The notes: generated by a model not told the origin, from the sequence alone. 62,678 bases of DNA from an uncultured Bacteroidales bacterium (GCA_947303625.1 CAMYYV010000002.1:1-62678), one strand, 5' to 3'. Numbered from the stretch's first letter, positions 27,601 to 37,180 are shown. Numbers and translations are program-made.

Positions 27601-28425
27601 ATGAAAAGGACAATTATTAATGCGGAAGGTTATGAGATAGAAGTAAGATACGGAGGCAAGAATGGTGACTTTATCTCATTAACAGATATTGCTCGCTACA
27701 AGACATCGGAAAATCCAGGGTATGTCATTCAAAACTGGATGCGCAACAGAAACACGGTTCGCTTCCTTGGTCTTTGGGAACAGTTTCACAATCCAGTTTT
27801 CAATTGCCTCGAATTCGAGGCAATTGAAAACGAAGCCGGGATGAATAGTTTTGTGCTGACACCAAAACGATGGATAGAAGCGACTCAAGCCATCGGAATC
27901 GTATCCAAGCAAGGCCGCTATGCTTCAACTTTGGCCCATCAAGACATTGCTTTTGAGTTTGCCTCCTGGATTTCTCCAGAATTCAAATTATATATCATCA
28001 AAGACTACCAAAGGCTGAAATCTGACGAAAACGGAAGACTGTCTTTGGGCTGGAATCTGAACAGGGAACTGACAAAAATCAACTATCATATTCACACGGA
28101 CGCTATTAAGGAGCATCTTGTACCCGAAAACATTTCTGAAAAAGCACGCTCTTTCATTTATGCTAACGAAGCGGATGTCCTTAATGTGGCTTTATTTGGG
28201 ATGACAGCGAGAATGTGGCGAGAACAAAATCCAGAAAGTGAGGGCAACATAAGAGACCACGCTTCTTTACACCAGTTGATTGTCCTCGTGAATTTGGAAA
28301 GCATGAATGCCGAATTAATCAAGGCAGGACTTTCGCAAGCAGAAAGAGCTGCTCGATTAAACCAAATAGCTATCAATCAATTACAAATCCTCAACGAACA
28401 TCGTTCCCTAAAACTATTAGAATAA
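27601..28425 (+). CDS. KilA-N domain protein
   Basis: A 274-residue protein with an N-terminal KilA-N DNA-binding domain (about residues 10-125). Landmarks are GDFISLTDIARYK, VIQNWMRNRNTVRFLGLWEQ, MNSFVLTPKRWIEATQAIG, KQGRYASTLAHQDIAFEFAS and SPEFKLYIIKDYQRLK. The C-terminal half is helical and unrecognised. KilA-N proteins occur in phages and chromosomal islands; most have no assigned role. The gene is visibly AT-richer than the rest of the window, which suggests horizontal acquisition. It lies 18 bases upstream of the S24 repressor gene and is probably co-transcribed with it. A perfect 36-bp palindrome lies inside the KilA-N domain coding sequence. Confidence 0.88.
   Translation: MKRTIINAEGYEIEVRYGGKNGDFISLTDIARYKTSENPGYVIQNWMRNRNTVRFLGLWEQFHNPVFNCLEFEAIENEAGMNSFVLTPKRWIEATQAIGIVSKQGRYASTLAHQDIAFEFASWISPEFKLYIIKDYQRLKSDENGRLSLGWNLNRELTKINYHIHTDAIKEHLVPENISEKARSFIYANEADVLNVALFGMTARMWREQNPESEGNIRDHASLHQLIVLVNLESMNAELIKAGLSQAERAARLNQIAINQLQILNEHRSLKLLE
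27796..27831. repeat. 36-bp perfect palindrome within the KilA-N gene
   Basis: The two 18-base arms are exact reverse complements with no spacer, centred on GAATTC at 27811-27816. The same peptide (FNCLEFEAIEN) can be read from both strands. Confidence 0.95.
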
Positions 28426-28443
28426 TTAAACAAAACATCAACC

Positions 28444-29253
28444 ATGTATTTCAATAGCAACATCAAATTCCTTCGCAAACACCGTCACCATACTCAAGAC
28501 GACATTGCCTTTGCGCTCAACATGAAGCGTTCCACGCTAAGTGGCTATGAAAACGGCGTCTCCGAGCCCAACCTCGAGACCTTGGTCGCCTTCTCCAAGT
28601 ATTTCGGCATCGCCATCGACACTTTGGTGAAAGTCGACCTGAGCAGCATCAGCCCGAGCCAGCTCTTGCAACTCGAGCGCGGCTATGACGTGCATCTGAA
28701 AGGCAGTAACCTTCGCGTGCTGGCCACCACCGTCAACGACGCGAACGACGAGAATATCGAGCTCGTCACCGAGAAGGCCAAGGCGGGCTATGCCACGGGC
28801 TTCGCCGACCCTGAATATATCAAGGTGCTACCCACTTTCACTATGCCCTTCCTCTCGCGTGACCGCAAGTACCGCACCTTCCAGATCAGCGGCGACTCGA
28901 TGCTGCCCATCCCTGATGGCTCCTATGTCACGGGCGAGTATGTCGTCGACTGGACTTACATCCGTAGCGGTCAGCCTTACATCGTGCTCACCCAGGACGA
29001 CGGCATCGTCTTCAAGATTGTGGACAACAAACTCGAGCATGAGAGCAAGCTCACCCTCAGCTCGCTTAATCCGCTCTATCATCCCTACGACCTCCCCGCC
29101 GCCGACATCAAGGAAGTGTGGAAATTTGTGCATTACATCAGCGCGGAGATGCCCGAGCAGCGCGAAAACCATTTCCGCGAGGAGGAGCTGATGCGCACCG
29201 TGCAGGAACTGCAGAGAAAAGTGGAGGAGATACAGCTGAGGCTGAATATTTGA
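28444..29253 (+). CDS. XRE/S24 LexA-like autocleaving repressor
   Basis: A 269-residue DNA-damage-type repressor. The N-terminal helix-turn-helix (about 5-60; HTQDDIAFALNMKRSTLSGYENG) binds DNA. The C-terminal S24 peptidase has the nucleophile Ser152 in SGDSMLP and the base Lys191 in GIVFKIV. A likely self-cleavage bond is Ala114-Gly115 in KAGYATGF. A coiled-coil tail ends the protein. Known relatives in Bacteroidota sit beside dinB and dnaE2 and stand in for LexA. Here the gene is transcribed away from the dinB-dnaE2 pair, with the KilA-N gene in between, so it probably represses both directions from the shared upstream region. The operator was not identified with confidence. Confidence 0.9.
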   Translation: MYFNSNIKFLRKHRHHTQDDIAFALNMKRSTLSGYENGVSEPNLETLVAFSKYFGIAIDTLVKVDLSSISPSQLLQLERGYDVHLKGSNLRVLATTVNDANDENIELVTEKAKAGYATGFADPEYIKVLPTFTMPFLSRDRKYRTFQISGDSMLPIPDGSYVTGEYVVDWTYIRSGQPYIVLTQDDGIVFKIVDNKLEHESKLTLSSLNPLYHPYDLPAADIKEVWKFVHYISAEMPEQRENHFREEELMRTVQELQRKVEEIQLRLNI

Positions 29254-29330
29254 GACGATGGCTGAGGGCCGTCACACCATGGCAGCCTTACAAAAAAAAT
29301 GGACAAAAGTCTTTTATTCTGAAAAATTTG

Positions 29331-29338
29331 TAGATTTG
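29331..29338 (+). promoter_or_regulatory. Bacteroidota -7 box for the large lipoprotein gene
   Basis: TAGATTTG, 52 bases before the ATG at 29391. A strong Shine-Dalgarno AAGGAGG lies about 6 bases before that ATG. Confidence 0.5.
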
Positions 29339-29390
29339 CAGCAAATCCAACTCAATCATCATCTGTTCAAAATCAAAACAAGGAGGCTCC

Positions 29391-32318
29391 ATGACAACAA
29401 CTTGTACGAACCGCAGCACACACCTCAACAACGACGCACATTCCCGTGAAAACTGCGATGCAACGGTCCATCGCAAATGCAAGAAAAACAGCCTTCGACT
29501 CCTACTCTTCCTATTGGTGCTCTCAGCCAGTGCAATCACCTTCAACAGCTGCCACCTTCTCGGAGGTGGCGGAGGTGACGATGATGACAATAACATCAAA
29601 GGGGATTCCATCATAGCAGATATCGATGAGGATATCGACATAGACGCTTTGTTTGATTCTTTCGCCTTGACGGAAGAAGACATCGAATACCTCAAGAAAA
29701 ACCCCATCATAGTGACCCCTGAAAACTCACCGGACAACCCCGCGCTCATTGATGTCACCTTCACGGACGACGACTATGCGCAAGCTTGGGGTTATGCCGC
29801 CTTAGTCACCCCCGACATGCCCGAGGCAGACTTTCCCGAATTCGGCATCCATGTCAACCTAAAACCGTGGAACCTTGCCTTCGAGAAAGACTCTCTCATC
29901 GTTCTCAGGATGCCTAACAAGTATGACGAAGTCTCAAACTCGACACTCTACACCTACGACTATTTCCTCCTGTCGGGACAAAACAAGTTCCTTACCGACG
30001 TGGAAATCACCGCACCTGTGCAAGGCGACCCTAACTTGTTCAAAGATTTCGTCACTTACAATAGTGAAACTGGTCTATGGGAAAGCGTGTACTACGAACT
30101 CTCCGAGGACAGAAAGACCTTCACTGCCTACATGACGCATTTTTCACCTGGCACACAACGAAGCGACTCAACGGAAAACGCTCTCGACATCATTCAAACC
30201 GAAGGACAAAACGCCATTGACCTATACAAACAGGGCGGCCAGTCGATTTTCATACAGCTGAAGAAGGAGATGAAGCCCAAGTACGAGGACTGCTCCCACC
30301 ACCTATATCCCGTCACAGTGGCAAGGACGACCAACTACGAGAAGTTCTTCAACGCAAAGACAAAGAACCAGACGCAGTTACTCAACAAGATCATATCGGA
30401 AGGAGGATATATACAAAAAAAGGACGCTTTCTTGACTGCTTTAGGATGGCTCGGAATTGACGACCTAACCGAGTCCACATCAAAACGGATCCAGACTGGC
30501 AACGACATAGGCGGCACCATTACAGGAGATGTTGACCTTGCACAAAAAGCCGGGCTGGCATTTAAAACTGTTTCCAGTGACAATATCACAAGAGTTTCCG
30601 GTTTTTTCACCTTTGTCGGAACATCATTTCTCGCTTTGAATGTGGCAGACGAAATTGCACAAGGCAAATCTTTGGACAACATAGCAGAGGATAACGCCCT
30701 CAGCATCACCAGCACTACGATAGGGATTGTTGGTCTTGGAGCAGCAGCCTTCACAACACCTGCGGCCGCTGCCGTCAGCGTTATGGCCACCCTCGCTTCC
30801 GCCTATATCTTCGCATACTCTTCGGTTGATTATTTAAACCAGCAGGCTTTCAACAAAGAGCACCCATTAGGCGCACCCACCTCCATCACAGAGGCCGCCT
30901 ATCACTACTACTTGAAGGACAATGCCCATTCCGAAAAGGGATACCTTCATGACCTCAACTCCGGTTGGCTCAGTTGGCTCTATCCCTCGCAAAACGCAAC
31001 CGAAGTAATCGACTCCCTGGCAGTCCTTGAGCATACCCCGGAAAGACTGCTCGACTGCGACGAGAAAAACTGGTTGGCCGCCTACCAACTCTTGATAAAG
31101 AAATATGCCACCGACCCAAAGAAGCTGTATAAGGCATACGACAAGATGTTCGACGACTATGCCGGAGCTTTCTGGAAAGAGTCCCCAGAGGTGCAAAGAG
31201 AATATTTCCGCAAAGCTTGCCAAAGAAATATAAAAATCGAAATGTATAAAGACTTCGTTGACGGCGCAGGAGTTCGAACAATGCGTGTCTCCAATACGAG
31301 AGACGCCCAATACATCTACCCTGCTCCCATCGAATATCCTCTTGGCTCTGACGCAAAAAGTGAATGGGCAGACCTACAGAACATGCTGATACTCTATGCG
31401 TCAGAAATGCAAAAGCAGGGCACCAGCGCGACCATCAATGACGTATGGGAAGCCGTATTCCGCGACTGGGACAAAGACCCCAATGCCGAGATGTATTATA
31501 TCAACCACGCACAAAAAAGCCACCTGAAAGAAAGGGCCATCAAACTACTGAAGCTCAAGTCCGCCCCTTTGGTCCAAGACTACTATGAAAAGCTATACCG
31601 CCAAAGTATCAAGGAAATAAAGGACATGCTCGACAACACGATCGTTCCACTTCTCAACACCCGACTCACCTTCTATGCCCAAGACCTGAACCACCCTTCC
31701 GACCCGCCTTACAATGCATTGGTGGATGGCGGCGCGACCAGAATTGCCTTTGACTTTGACTGCGACAAGAAACCTCTATTCGCTCCAAGAAATGCCAATG
31801 AAGTGGACACCACCTATCACCTCTATCTTATCCCCACCCAAAAAGAGACCGTACTTCTTGAAACGACAGTGTATCATTACCTGAGATATGGTAGCCCGCT
31901 GAAGGTCAACATCTACGTTGAAGGCAACGACAAACCCATCCCCGCCAAGGCAAACTGGAAAAATGTTAAGCTTGAAACGGACCCGAACTTAAAAAGAATC
32001 GTACAATCAATGCATTACGAACAAGAGAATCCCAACCAAAGAGATTATGTAAGTTACTATGGTGGAGGTGGAAATTGGAAACAAAAGACGGATATTTCTT
32101 TATTACAACAAAACATCATTGACACAAAAATCCCCATCGAATTCAGAGTGGACGCCACGCAGAAGAAGAAAGAAAGAAAGAAAAAGGTGGTATATGAAGG
32201 ACCTATTATACCGCACGGAGATTTGGAAGGATCTGGCATTTCTGAAGAGGAATACAACCGCCAATATCGCGAAAGCGGCCTCCCATGGGGTGTAGTGTAT
32301 GAATATGAAGACGAATAA
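29391..32318 (+). CDS. Large hypothetical lipoprotein with an internal hydrophobic hairpin
   Basis: A 975-residue protein I do not recognise. A 34-residue basic N terminus precedes a hydrophobic stretch (LRLLLFLLVLSASAITF) and a lipobox-like FNSC, followed by a Gly/Asp-rich linker, so it is probably an outer-membrane lipoprotein with an extended signal peptide. The N-terminal domain is acidic (DIDEDIDIDALFDSF). Residues about 400-420 and 435-480 are strongly hydrophobic and rich in Ala and Gly (TIGIVGLGAAAFTTPAAAAV), unusual inside a lipoprotein and reminiscent of a membrane-inserting hairpin. The C-terminal half is helical and charged, with a Lys-rich patch (KKKERKKKVV). The start is supported by a strong ribosome binding site. 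The mutS2 gene begins less than 20 bases after the stop codon. Confidence 0.7.
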   Translation: MTTTCTNRSTHLNNDAHSRENCDATVHRKCKKNSLRLLLFLLVLSASAITFNSCHLLGGGGGDDDDNNIKGDSIIADIDEDIDIDALFDSFALTEEDIEYLKKNPIIVTPENSPDNPALIDVTFTDDDYAQAWGYAALVTPDMPEADFPEFGIHVNLKPWNLAFEKDSLIVLRMPNKYDEVSNSTLYTYDYFLLSGQNKFLTDVEITAPVQGDPNLFKDFVTYNSETGLWESVYYELSEDRKTFTAYMTHFSPGTQRSDSTENALDIIQTEGQNAIDLYKQGGQSIFIQLKKEMKPKYEDCSHHLYPVTVARTTNYEKFFNAKTKNQTQLLNKIISEGGYIQKKDAFLTALGWLGIDDLTESTSKRIQTGNDIGGTITGDVDLAQKAGLAFKTVSSDNITRVSGFFTFVGTSFLALNVADEIAQGKSLDNIAEDNALSITSTTIGIVGLGAAAFTTPAAAAVSVMATLASAYIFAYSSVDYLNQQAFNKEHPLGAPTSITEAAYHYYLKDNAHSEKGYLHDLNSGWLSWLYPSQNATEVIDSLAVLEHTPERLLDCDEKNWLAAYQLLIKKYATDPKKLYKAYDKMFDDYAGAFWKESPEVQREYFRKACQRNIKIEMYKDFVDGAGVRTMRVSNTRDAQYIYPAPIEYPLGSDAKSEWADLQNMLILYASEMQKQGTSATINDVWEAVFRDWDKDPNAEMYYINHAQKSHLKERAIKLLKLKSAPLVQDYYEKLYRQSIKEIKDMLDNTIVPLLNTRLTFYAQDLNHPSDPPYNALVDGGATRIAFDFDCDKKPLFAPRNANEVDTTYHLYLIPTQKETVLLETTVYHYLRYGSPLKVNIYVEGNDKPIPAKANWKNVKLETDPNLKRIVQSMHYEQENPNQRDYVSYYGGGGNWKQKTDISLLQQNIIDTKIPIEFRVDATQKKKERKKKVVYEGPIIPHGDLEGSGISEEEYNRQYRESGLPWGVVYEYEDE

Positions 32319-32336
32319 TATACCCATTTGAAACCC

Positions 32337-34727
32337 GTGATTTATCCAACTAACTTCGAACAGAAGATTGGCTTCGCCAGCATCCGACAGATACTCTCCG
32401 ACCACTGCATCAGCCCCATGGGACTGGAGCGTGTGGAGGCCATGGCTTTCTCCGCCGACAAAGCCACTATCCTCAAGAGCCTGGAACAGACCGAGGAGTT
32501 CATCGGCCTGCTTCAGACTGGCGTGCCTTTCCCCATGCGCGACTTCCACGACCTGCGCGAGGCCTTCCACAACATACAAATCGATGGCACCTGCCTCAGC
32601 GTGGACGACCTCTTCGCCCTGAAGCCTTCGCTGAACGTCGTGGAGGCCATCCTGCGCTACGGCCATTCCGAGAGCGCCGACGCCACGCCACGCATCAAGG
32701 CCTTGATTGAGGGCATCTTCATCGAACGCAGTATCTTCACCGAGGTAAACCGCCTCGTCGACGACAAGGGCGAGATCCCCGATAACGCCTCCACCGAACT
32801 GCTAGAGATCCGCCAGAGCATCCGCCGCAAACAAGGCGGCATAGAGAAGCGCATTCGCCAGATCATGGGCGACGCCAAAACTGCAGGATGGGTCGACCAG
32901 AAAGCGGAACTCACCGTGCGCGACGGCCGCCTCGTCATCCCCGTGAAGGCGGGCGACAAACGTGCCATCCGCGGCTTCATCCACGACGAGTCGGCCACGG
33001 GACAGACCGTCTACATCGAACCTGCCGAGATTTTCGACACCTCCAACGAAATCAAGGAACTGGAATATGCCGAACACCGCGAAATCCATCGTATCCTGAT
33101 GGCCTTCACAAGGCTGCTCCGCCCCTACCTATCTGAACTCCGTAAGGCATGGAATCTGCTCGGCCAGCTCGACTTTATCCGTGCAAAGGCCTTAATGGCC
33201 AATAACATTGGCGGTGTGAAGCCTGAGATTCTTGACACACCATCTATCAATTGGCAGCAGGCTCGTCATCCGCTGCTGGAGCAGAAGCTGAAAGCACAAG
33301 GCAAGCAAGTTGTCCCCCTGGATTTGAAACTCGACGAAAACGAGCGCATCCTCGTCATCAGCGGCCCCAACGCTGGCGGCAAATCAGTGTGTCTCAAGAC
33401 CACGGGACTGCTGCAGTACATGCTGCAATGCGGCCTGATGCCCCCCATGCGCGTCGACTCGCAATGCGGCCTCTTCGACAGCCTCTTCATCGACATCGGC
33501 GACGAACAGTCTATCTTAGACGACCTCTCCACCTACAGTTCCCATCTTATCAACATGAAGGCCCTGCTGGAGAACGCCGACGAGAAGACTTTGTTCCTCA
33601 TCGACGAGTTCGGCACAGGCACCGAGCCCCAACTTGGCGGTGCCATAGCCGAGGCCATCCTCCTCGAACTCAACAAGAAGCAGGCATTTGGCATGGTCAC
33701 CACACACTATGCCAATCTCAAGCTGCTGGCCGACAACCACGAGGGTATTGTCAACGGTGCCATGCTGTTCGATACCAAGTTCATGCAGCCTATGTACATC
33801 ATGATGACCGGCAAGCCCGGCTCGTCGTTCGCCTTCGAGATCGCCAAGAAGATCGGCTTCCCGCGACAGATCCTCGACGACGCCGCCAACATCACAGGCG
33901 ATCAACACCTCAAGTTCGAGAAGCAGCTGCAACAACTTGAAGTCGACAAGAAAGCCATCCGCAAGAAGGAACAGGAGCTACGCATCGCCGACCAGCTACT
34001 TACCGAAGTGGTGGAGAAATACAAGGGCCTACTCGCCGAATTGGAAGGCAAAAAGAAGCAGTACCTCCGTGATGCCGCAGCCGAGGCACAAGAACTGATA
34101 CAAAAAGCCAACAGTCAAATAGAGCGTACTATCCGCGAGATCAAGGAGGCACAGGCTGAGAAGACAAAGACCAAGGAAATCCGCGAGGGTCTTGAGAAGA
34201 CCAAGGAGGAGATTGCGCAAAAAGCCAAGGAGGTGGCCGAGACCAAGAAGAAAGAAGAATCCGAAGCAGTGCTCAAGGTGGGCGACACCGTCTGCATCGA
34301 CGACATGCAGGTGGTGGGCGAGATCCTCACCATCAGCGACACCGATGCCACCATCCTCTTCGACAGCATCCGCCTGCGCACCAGCCCCGACAAGCTCCGC
34401 AAGGTGAGCCGCGCCGAGGCCCGCAAGACACAGCGTCGCTGGCAGGCCGGCATCGCCGACGACCTCAGCGAGAAAGCCGAACACTTTGAGCTCACCCTCG
34501 ACGTACGTGGCCATCGCGCTGAAGAAGCCCTCGACATCGTAGACAAGTACCTTGACGAAGCAAAGCTACTGAGCATCAAGGAGGTGAGTATCCTCCACGG
34601 CAAAGGCAACGGTATCCTGCGCAAGCTCATCCGCGAGAAGCTGAGCCACATGCATGAGGTGGAACGCTTCTGCGACGCCTCATTGGAGACCGGCGGTACG
34701 GGAATCACCCGGGTATATTTCAGGTGA
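32337..34727 (+). CDS. mutS2: MutS2 endonuclease/ATPase
   Basis: A homologue of the mismatch-repair ATPase that lacks the mismatch-binding domain; in other bacteria it limits recombination or rescues collided ribosomes. About 796 residues. Core and lever domains come first (IYPTNFEQKIGFASIRQIL). The ABC-type ATPase has Walker A ISGPNAGGKSVCLKT and Walker B LFLIDEFGTGTEPQLGG. A long coiled coil follows (about 520-640), then a KOW-like region. The C-terminal Smr nuclease domain has LDVRGHRAEEALDIV and HGKGNGILRKLI. No ATG is available: GTG 32337 gives the family-like start MIYPTNFEQK, and TTG 32328 is three codons earlier. Both give essentially the same protein. Confidence 0.94.
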   Translation: MIYPTNFEQKIGFASIRQILSDHCISPMGLERVEAMAFSADKATILKSLEQTEEFIGLLQTGVPFPMRDFHDLREAFHNIQIDGTCLSVDDLFALKPSLNVVEAILRYGHSESADATPRIKALIEGIFIERSIFTEVNRLVDDKGEIPDNASTELLEIRQSIRRKQGGIEKRIRQIMGDAKTAGWVDQKAELTVRDGRLVIPVKAGDKRAIRGFIHDESATGQTVYIEPAEIFDTSNEIKELEYAEHREIHRILMAFTRLLRPYLSELRKAWNLLGQLDFIRAKALMANNIGGVKPEILDTPSINWQQARHPLLEQKLKAQGKQVVPLDLKLDENERILVISGPNAGGKSVCLKTTGLLQYMLQCGLMPPMRVDSQCGLFDSLFIDIGDEQSILDDLSTYSSHLINMKALLENADEKTLFLIDEFGTGTEPQLGGAIAEAILLELNKKQAFGMVTTHYANLKLLADNHEGIVNGAMLFDTKFMQPMYIMMTGKPGSSFAFEIAKKIGFPRQILDDAANITGDQHLKFEKQLQQLEVDKKAIRKKEQELRIADQLLTEVVEKYKGLLAELEGKKKQYLRDAAAEAQELIQKANSQIERTIREIKEAQAEKTKTKEIREGLEKTKEEIAQKAKEVAETKKKEESEAVLKVGDTVCIDDMQVVGEILTISDTDATILFDSIRLRTSPDKLRKVSRAEARKTQRRWQAGIADDLSEKAEHFELTLDVRGHRAEEALDIVDKYLDEAKLLSIKEVSILHGKGNGILRKLIREKLSHMHEVERFCDASLETGGTGITRVYFR

Positions 34728-34755
34728 CACCCAACAAAAAAAGAGGCTTAAAGAT

Positions 34756-36543
34756 TTACCACGTCGTTTCGCGTTTGCATCCCCACTTCACTCCATGGTA
34801 ATAGTCATAACCATGGCCAATGCCAAAGCGTGGATCATAGTAAGCGAGGTTCCATTTTTCGTCCCAACCCGAAGGCTTAGAGGGAGCGGCACAGTGAAAC
34901 GTGGGGGCATGGCAACCGCCATCGTTCTGCTCACTCAGACGACCCACTTTTTCGACACTCAGCGGGATAAAGATGACATCGACATTGGTCAAGAAATTAA
35001 AACAGCCAGTACCCAGGGAGACAACACCATCCGCCAAATAGATGTCGGAGAGCTCATCGCAAGAAACGAAAGCAGAGGCTCCGATGGCCGCAGGCCCCAA
35101 CACTTGCACACTCTCCAAATGATCGCAATAGGCGAAAGCACGATTCCCTACCTCAACCACTTCAGGGGGAAGGACAACGCTCCGCAAGGTCTCACTATCG
35201 GAGAAGAATCCTTGTCCAATACGGCAGACCCCCTCAGGAATCACCAGGTCTTCGGCATTGTAGAAGTCATACTCCTTCCCCTGGATCACCAGGCGTCCAA
35301 TGTGACCGGCAAGACCGTCGGCAGTGTCAAACCACTGCTGAAGGGTCCCTTCATAACACACATCCAGTTTCACCCAATAGTCCTTGTGGAACCTTGTAAG
35401 GGCCGCGTCGAACTGGGTCACCCCTGGGTGAAGGGTAATCTTACGAAGCGAAGGCGCGGAGAATAGCGCCTGGAATTGTATCTCATGGACCTCGTCAGGA
35501 ACGACAAACTCCTTTTGGTCAGGGACACTCAACAGCACACCATCCACGACTTCCAAGCCCACCTTCTCAATCTCCCAACGAACCGTAACCTGTCCGTAAT
35601 GGGTGGTGCCATGTTCGTCGTCATGCCTATCATAGTCATCGACAGGGAAGACATATTCCTGCCCGGGAGAAAGCAGTCCCAAGAAAGTGAGATAGTAACT
35701 ATCCCCGACGCCAACGACCATCTTTCCCTTCTCAAATCCCCAAACAGCAGGCCAGTTCCAGTAAATACCGCCATTATAATCCTCTATCCGCAGCAACTCT
35801 TGAAGTCTAAGAACCTTTTTCGACCCCACACATTCAGGAGTCTCCTCTCCTTCCCTTGTGATGCCGACGGTGACGCGGCAACCGATAGGAACAGGATCGG
35901 AGATAAAGGTACGGCTGTATCTTTTCTTCGGTGCAGGATACTTTTCTTTATTGAAATAAAGGCCTGCTTGGATGCCTGGGAAGCATTCACTCAAGCACTC
36001 TTTGCCCTCAGTCAATTCCACGACAGCGTCCCCGCACATCAATGTGAGGTCATAATCGTTCATGGTATAGATTTTGAGCGCTCCTGCAGGCGTTTGCCTC
36101 AAAGTGCGGCCAGCGCCAAGGGTACCACGAGGAATGATCTCGTCCGTTCCATCCGCATAGTGGCAACGCAATTCCCGCCAATGGCATTCGATATCACCAT
36201 TATAAGACATCTGAAAAGTACGGCCGTTGGCTAGACTCACCCTAAACTCCTGTTTCACGCCCACAGCATCAGCATAAGCCACAAACGGGTCGATAATGAT
36301 GGCGGAAAGGCAGAACACGCTTTCCTCCGACAGGCTTTTCACCAAAGGGACAATCTCATTGGCCCCAAGCGTATAGTGTTCCCATTCCTTACGCCAATTG
36401 TACCGGAATTCAACTTCAAAAGCGGCCTGTGTTTCCTTTTCCTCATGATGCTTATGGAAACAATCCACAGTCATGTCGAGGACCTCTTGGAAATCACAGT
36501 TTTCAAGCTCCGCACAGATTTCCTGAAAGTGTTGATCTATCAT
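34756..36543 (-). CDS. Leucine-rich repeat (BspA-type) protein without a signal peptide
   Basis: A 595-residue protein. The N-terminal 350 residues are not recognised; they are rich in aromatic and acidic residues (FEVEFRYNWRKEWEHY) and have no signal peptide or membrane helix. The C-terminal part (about 360-560) has LRR_5/BspA-like repeats (LVIPEGVCRIGQGFFSDSETL, VVLPPEVVEVGNRAFAYCDHL with the usual I-G-x-x-A-F spacing). BspA-type proteins are normally exported, so a version lacking any export signal is odd; either it acts in the cytoplasm or its true start is missed. It lies 13 bases after engB and is the last gene of a minus-strand run, convergent with mutS2. Confidence 0.7.
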   Translation of the reverse strand: MIDQHFQEICAELENCDFQEVLDMTVDCFHKHHEEKETQAAFEVEFRYNWRKEWEHYTLGANEIVPLVKSLSEESVFCLSAIIIDPFVAYADAVGVKQEFRVSLANGRTFQMSYNGDIECHWRELRCHYADGTDEIIPRGTLGAGRTLRQTPAGALKIYTMNDYDLTLMCGDAVVELTEGKECLSECFPGIQAGLYFNKEKYPAPKKRYSRTFISDPVPIGCRVTVGITREGEETPECVGSKKVLRLQELLRIEDYNGGIYWNWPAVWGFEKGKMVVGVGDSYYLTFLGLLSPGQEYVFPVDDYDRHDDEHGTTHYGQVTVRWEIEKVGLEVVDGVLLSVPDQKEFVVPDEVHEIQFQALFSAPSLRKITLHPGVTQFDAALTRFHKDYWVKLDVCYEGTLQQWFDTADGLAGHIGRLVIQGKEYDFYNAEDLVIPEGVCRIGQGFFSDSETLRSVVLPPEVVEVGNRAFAYCDHLESVQVLGPAAIGASAFVSCDELSDIYLADGVVSLGTGCFNFLTNVDVIFIPLSVEKVGRLSEQNDGGCHAPTFHCAAPSKPSGWDEKWNLAYYDPRFGIGHGYDYYHGVKWGCKRETTW

Positions 36544-36556
36544 GATAATTGACTAC

Positions 36557-37180
36557 TTATTGTCTTGGTGCATTCATCAGATTGGCCACCTCAGCGTTCT
36601 GCTGTTCGATGTAGTCGAGGATCTCGTCGCGTCCTGTCTTCTTCTCCGACGAGGTGATGAAGAAGGGCGGCAGCTCCTCCCAGTCTTCCAGTAACTTCGC
36701 CTTGAAAGCCGCCACATTACGGTCCAACTCGGCTTTCGACACCTTGTCGGACTTGGTGAAGACGATGCAGAACGGCACCTGGTTCTCGCCTAACCAATCG
36801 ACGAATCCCAAGTCGTTGTTTTGTGGCTCGAGGCGTGAGTCGACGAGGACGAAGGTCGTCACCAGGTTGCGGCGACGTGTGATGTAGTTGTTGATCATCA
36901 CACGCCACTGCTCGCGTGTCTTCTTCGAGTGCTGCGCATAGCCATAACCCGGAAGGTCGACGAGATACCACGCGTCGTTGACGATGAAATGGTTGATGGC
37001 CACCGTCTTGCCCGGCACCGATGAGGTCTTAGCAAGACCTTTGCGCTGCACCAGCATGTTGATCAGCGACGACTTGCCCACATTGGAGCGGCCGATGAAG
37101 GCATATTCGGGGATGTTGTCGTTCGGCAAAAAGTCGAAACGGGTGTTGCTCATCAAGAATTCGGCTTTCGTGATATTCAT
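36557..37180 (-). CDS. engB: Ribosome biogenesis GTPase EngB/YsxC
   Basis: An essential small GTPase (207 residues) needed for late assembly of the 50S subunit. Motifs are in order: G1 [11 protein letters not shown]2 [16 protein letters not shown]3 [11 protein letters not shown]4 FTKSDKVSK and G5 TSSEKKTG. The length and the GYGYA signature are characteristic of the YihA/EngB family. The gene begins 14 bases after glsB and ends 13 bases before the leucine-rich protein gene, in one operon-like run. Confidence 0.96.
   Translation of the reverse strand: MNITKAEFLMSNTRFDFLPNDNIPEYAFIGRSNVGKSSLINMLVQRKGLAKTSSVPGKTVAINHFIVNDAWYLVDLPGYGYAQHSKKTREQWRVMINNYITRRRNLVTTFVLVDSRLEPQNNDLGFVDWLGENQVPFCIVFTKSDKVSKAELDRNVAAFKAKLLEDWEELPPFFITSSEKKTGRDEILDYIEQQNAEVANLMNAPRQ

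Noticed and set aside
27679-27912. 77-residue minus-strand frame over the KilA-N gene
   Set aside because: Its only recognisable peptide is the mirror product of the 36-bp palindrome; the plus strand encodes the conserved domain.
27601-29253. Prophage or integrative element around the KilA-N and repressor genes
   Set aside because: No integrase, terminase, portal, capsid or attachment repeats are seen; the flanks are chromosomal DNA-repair genes.
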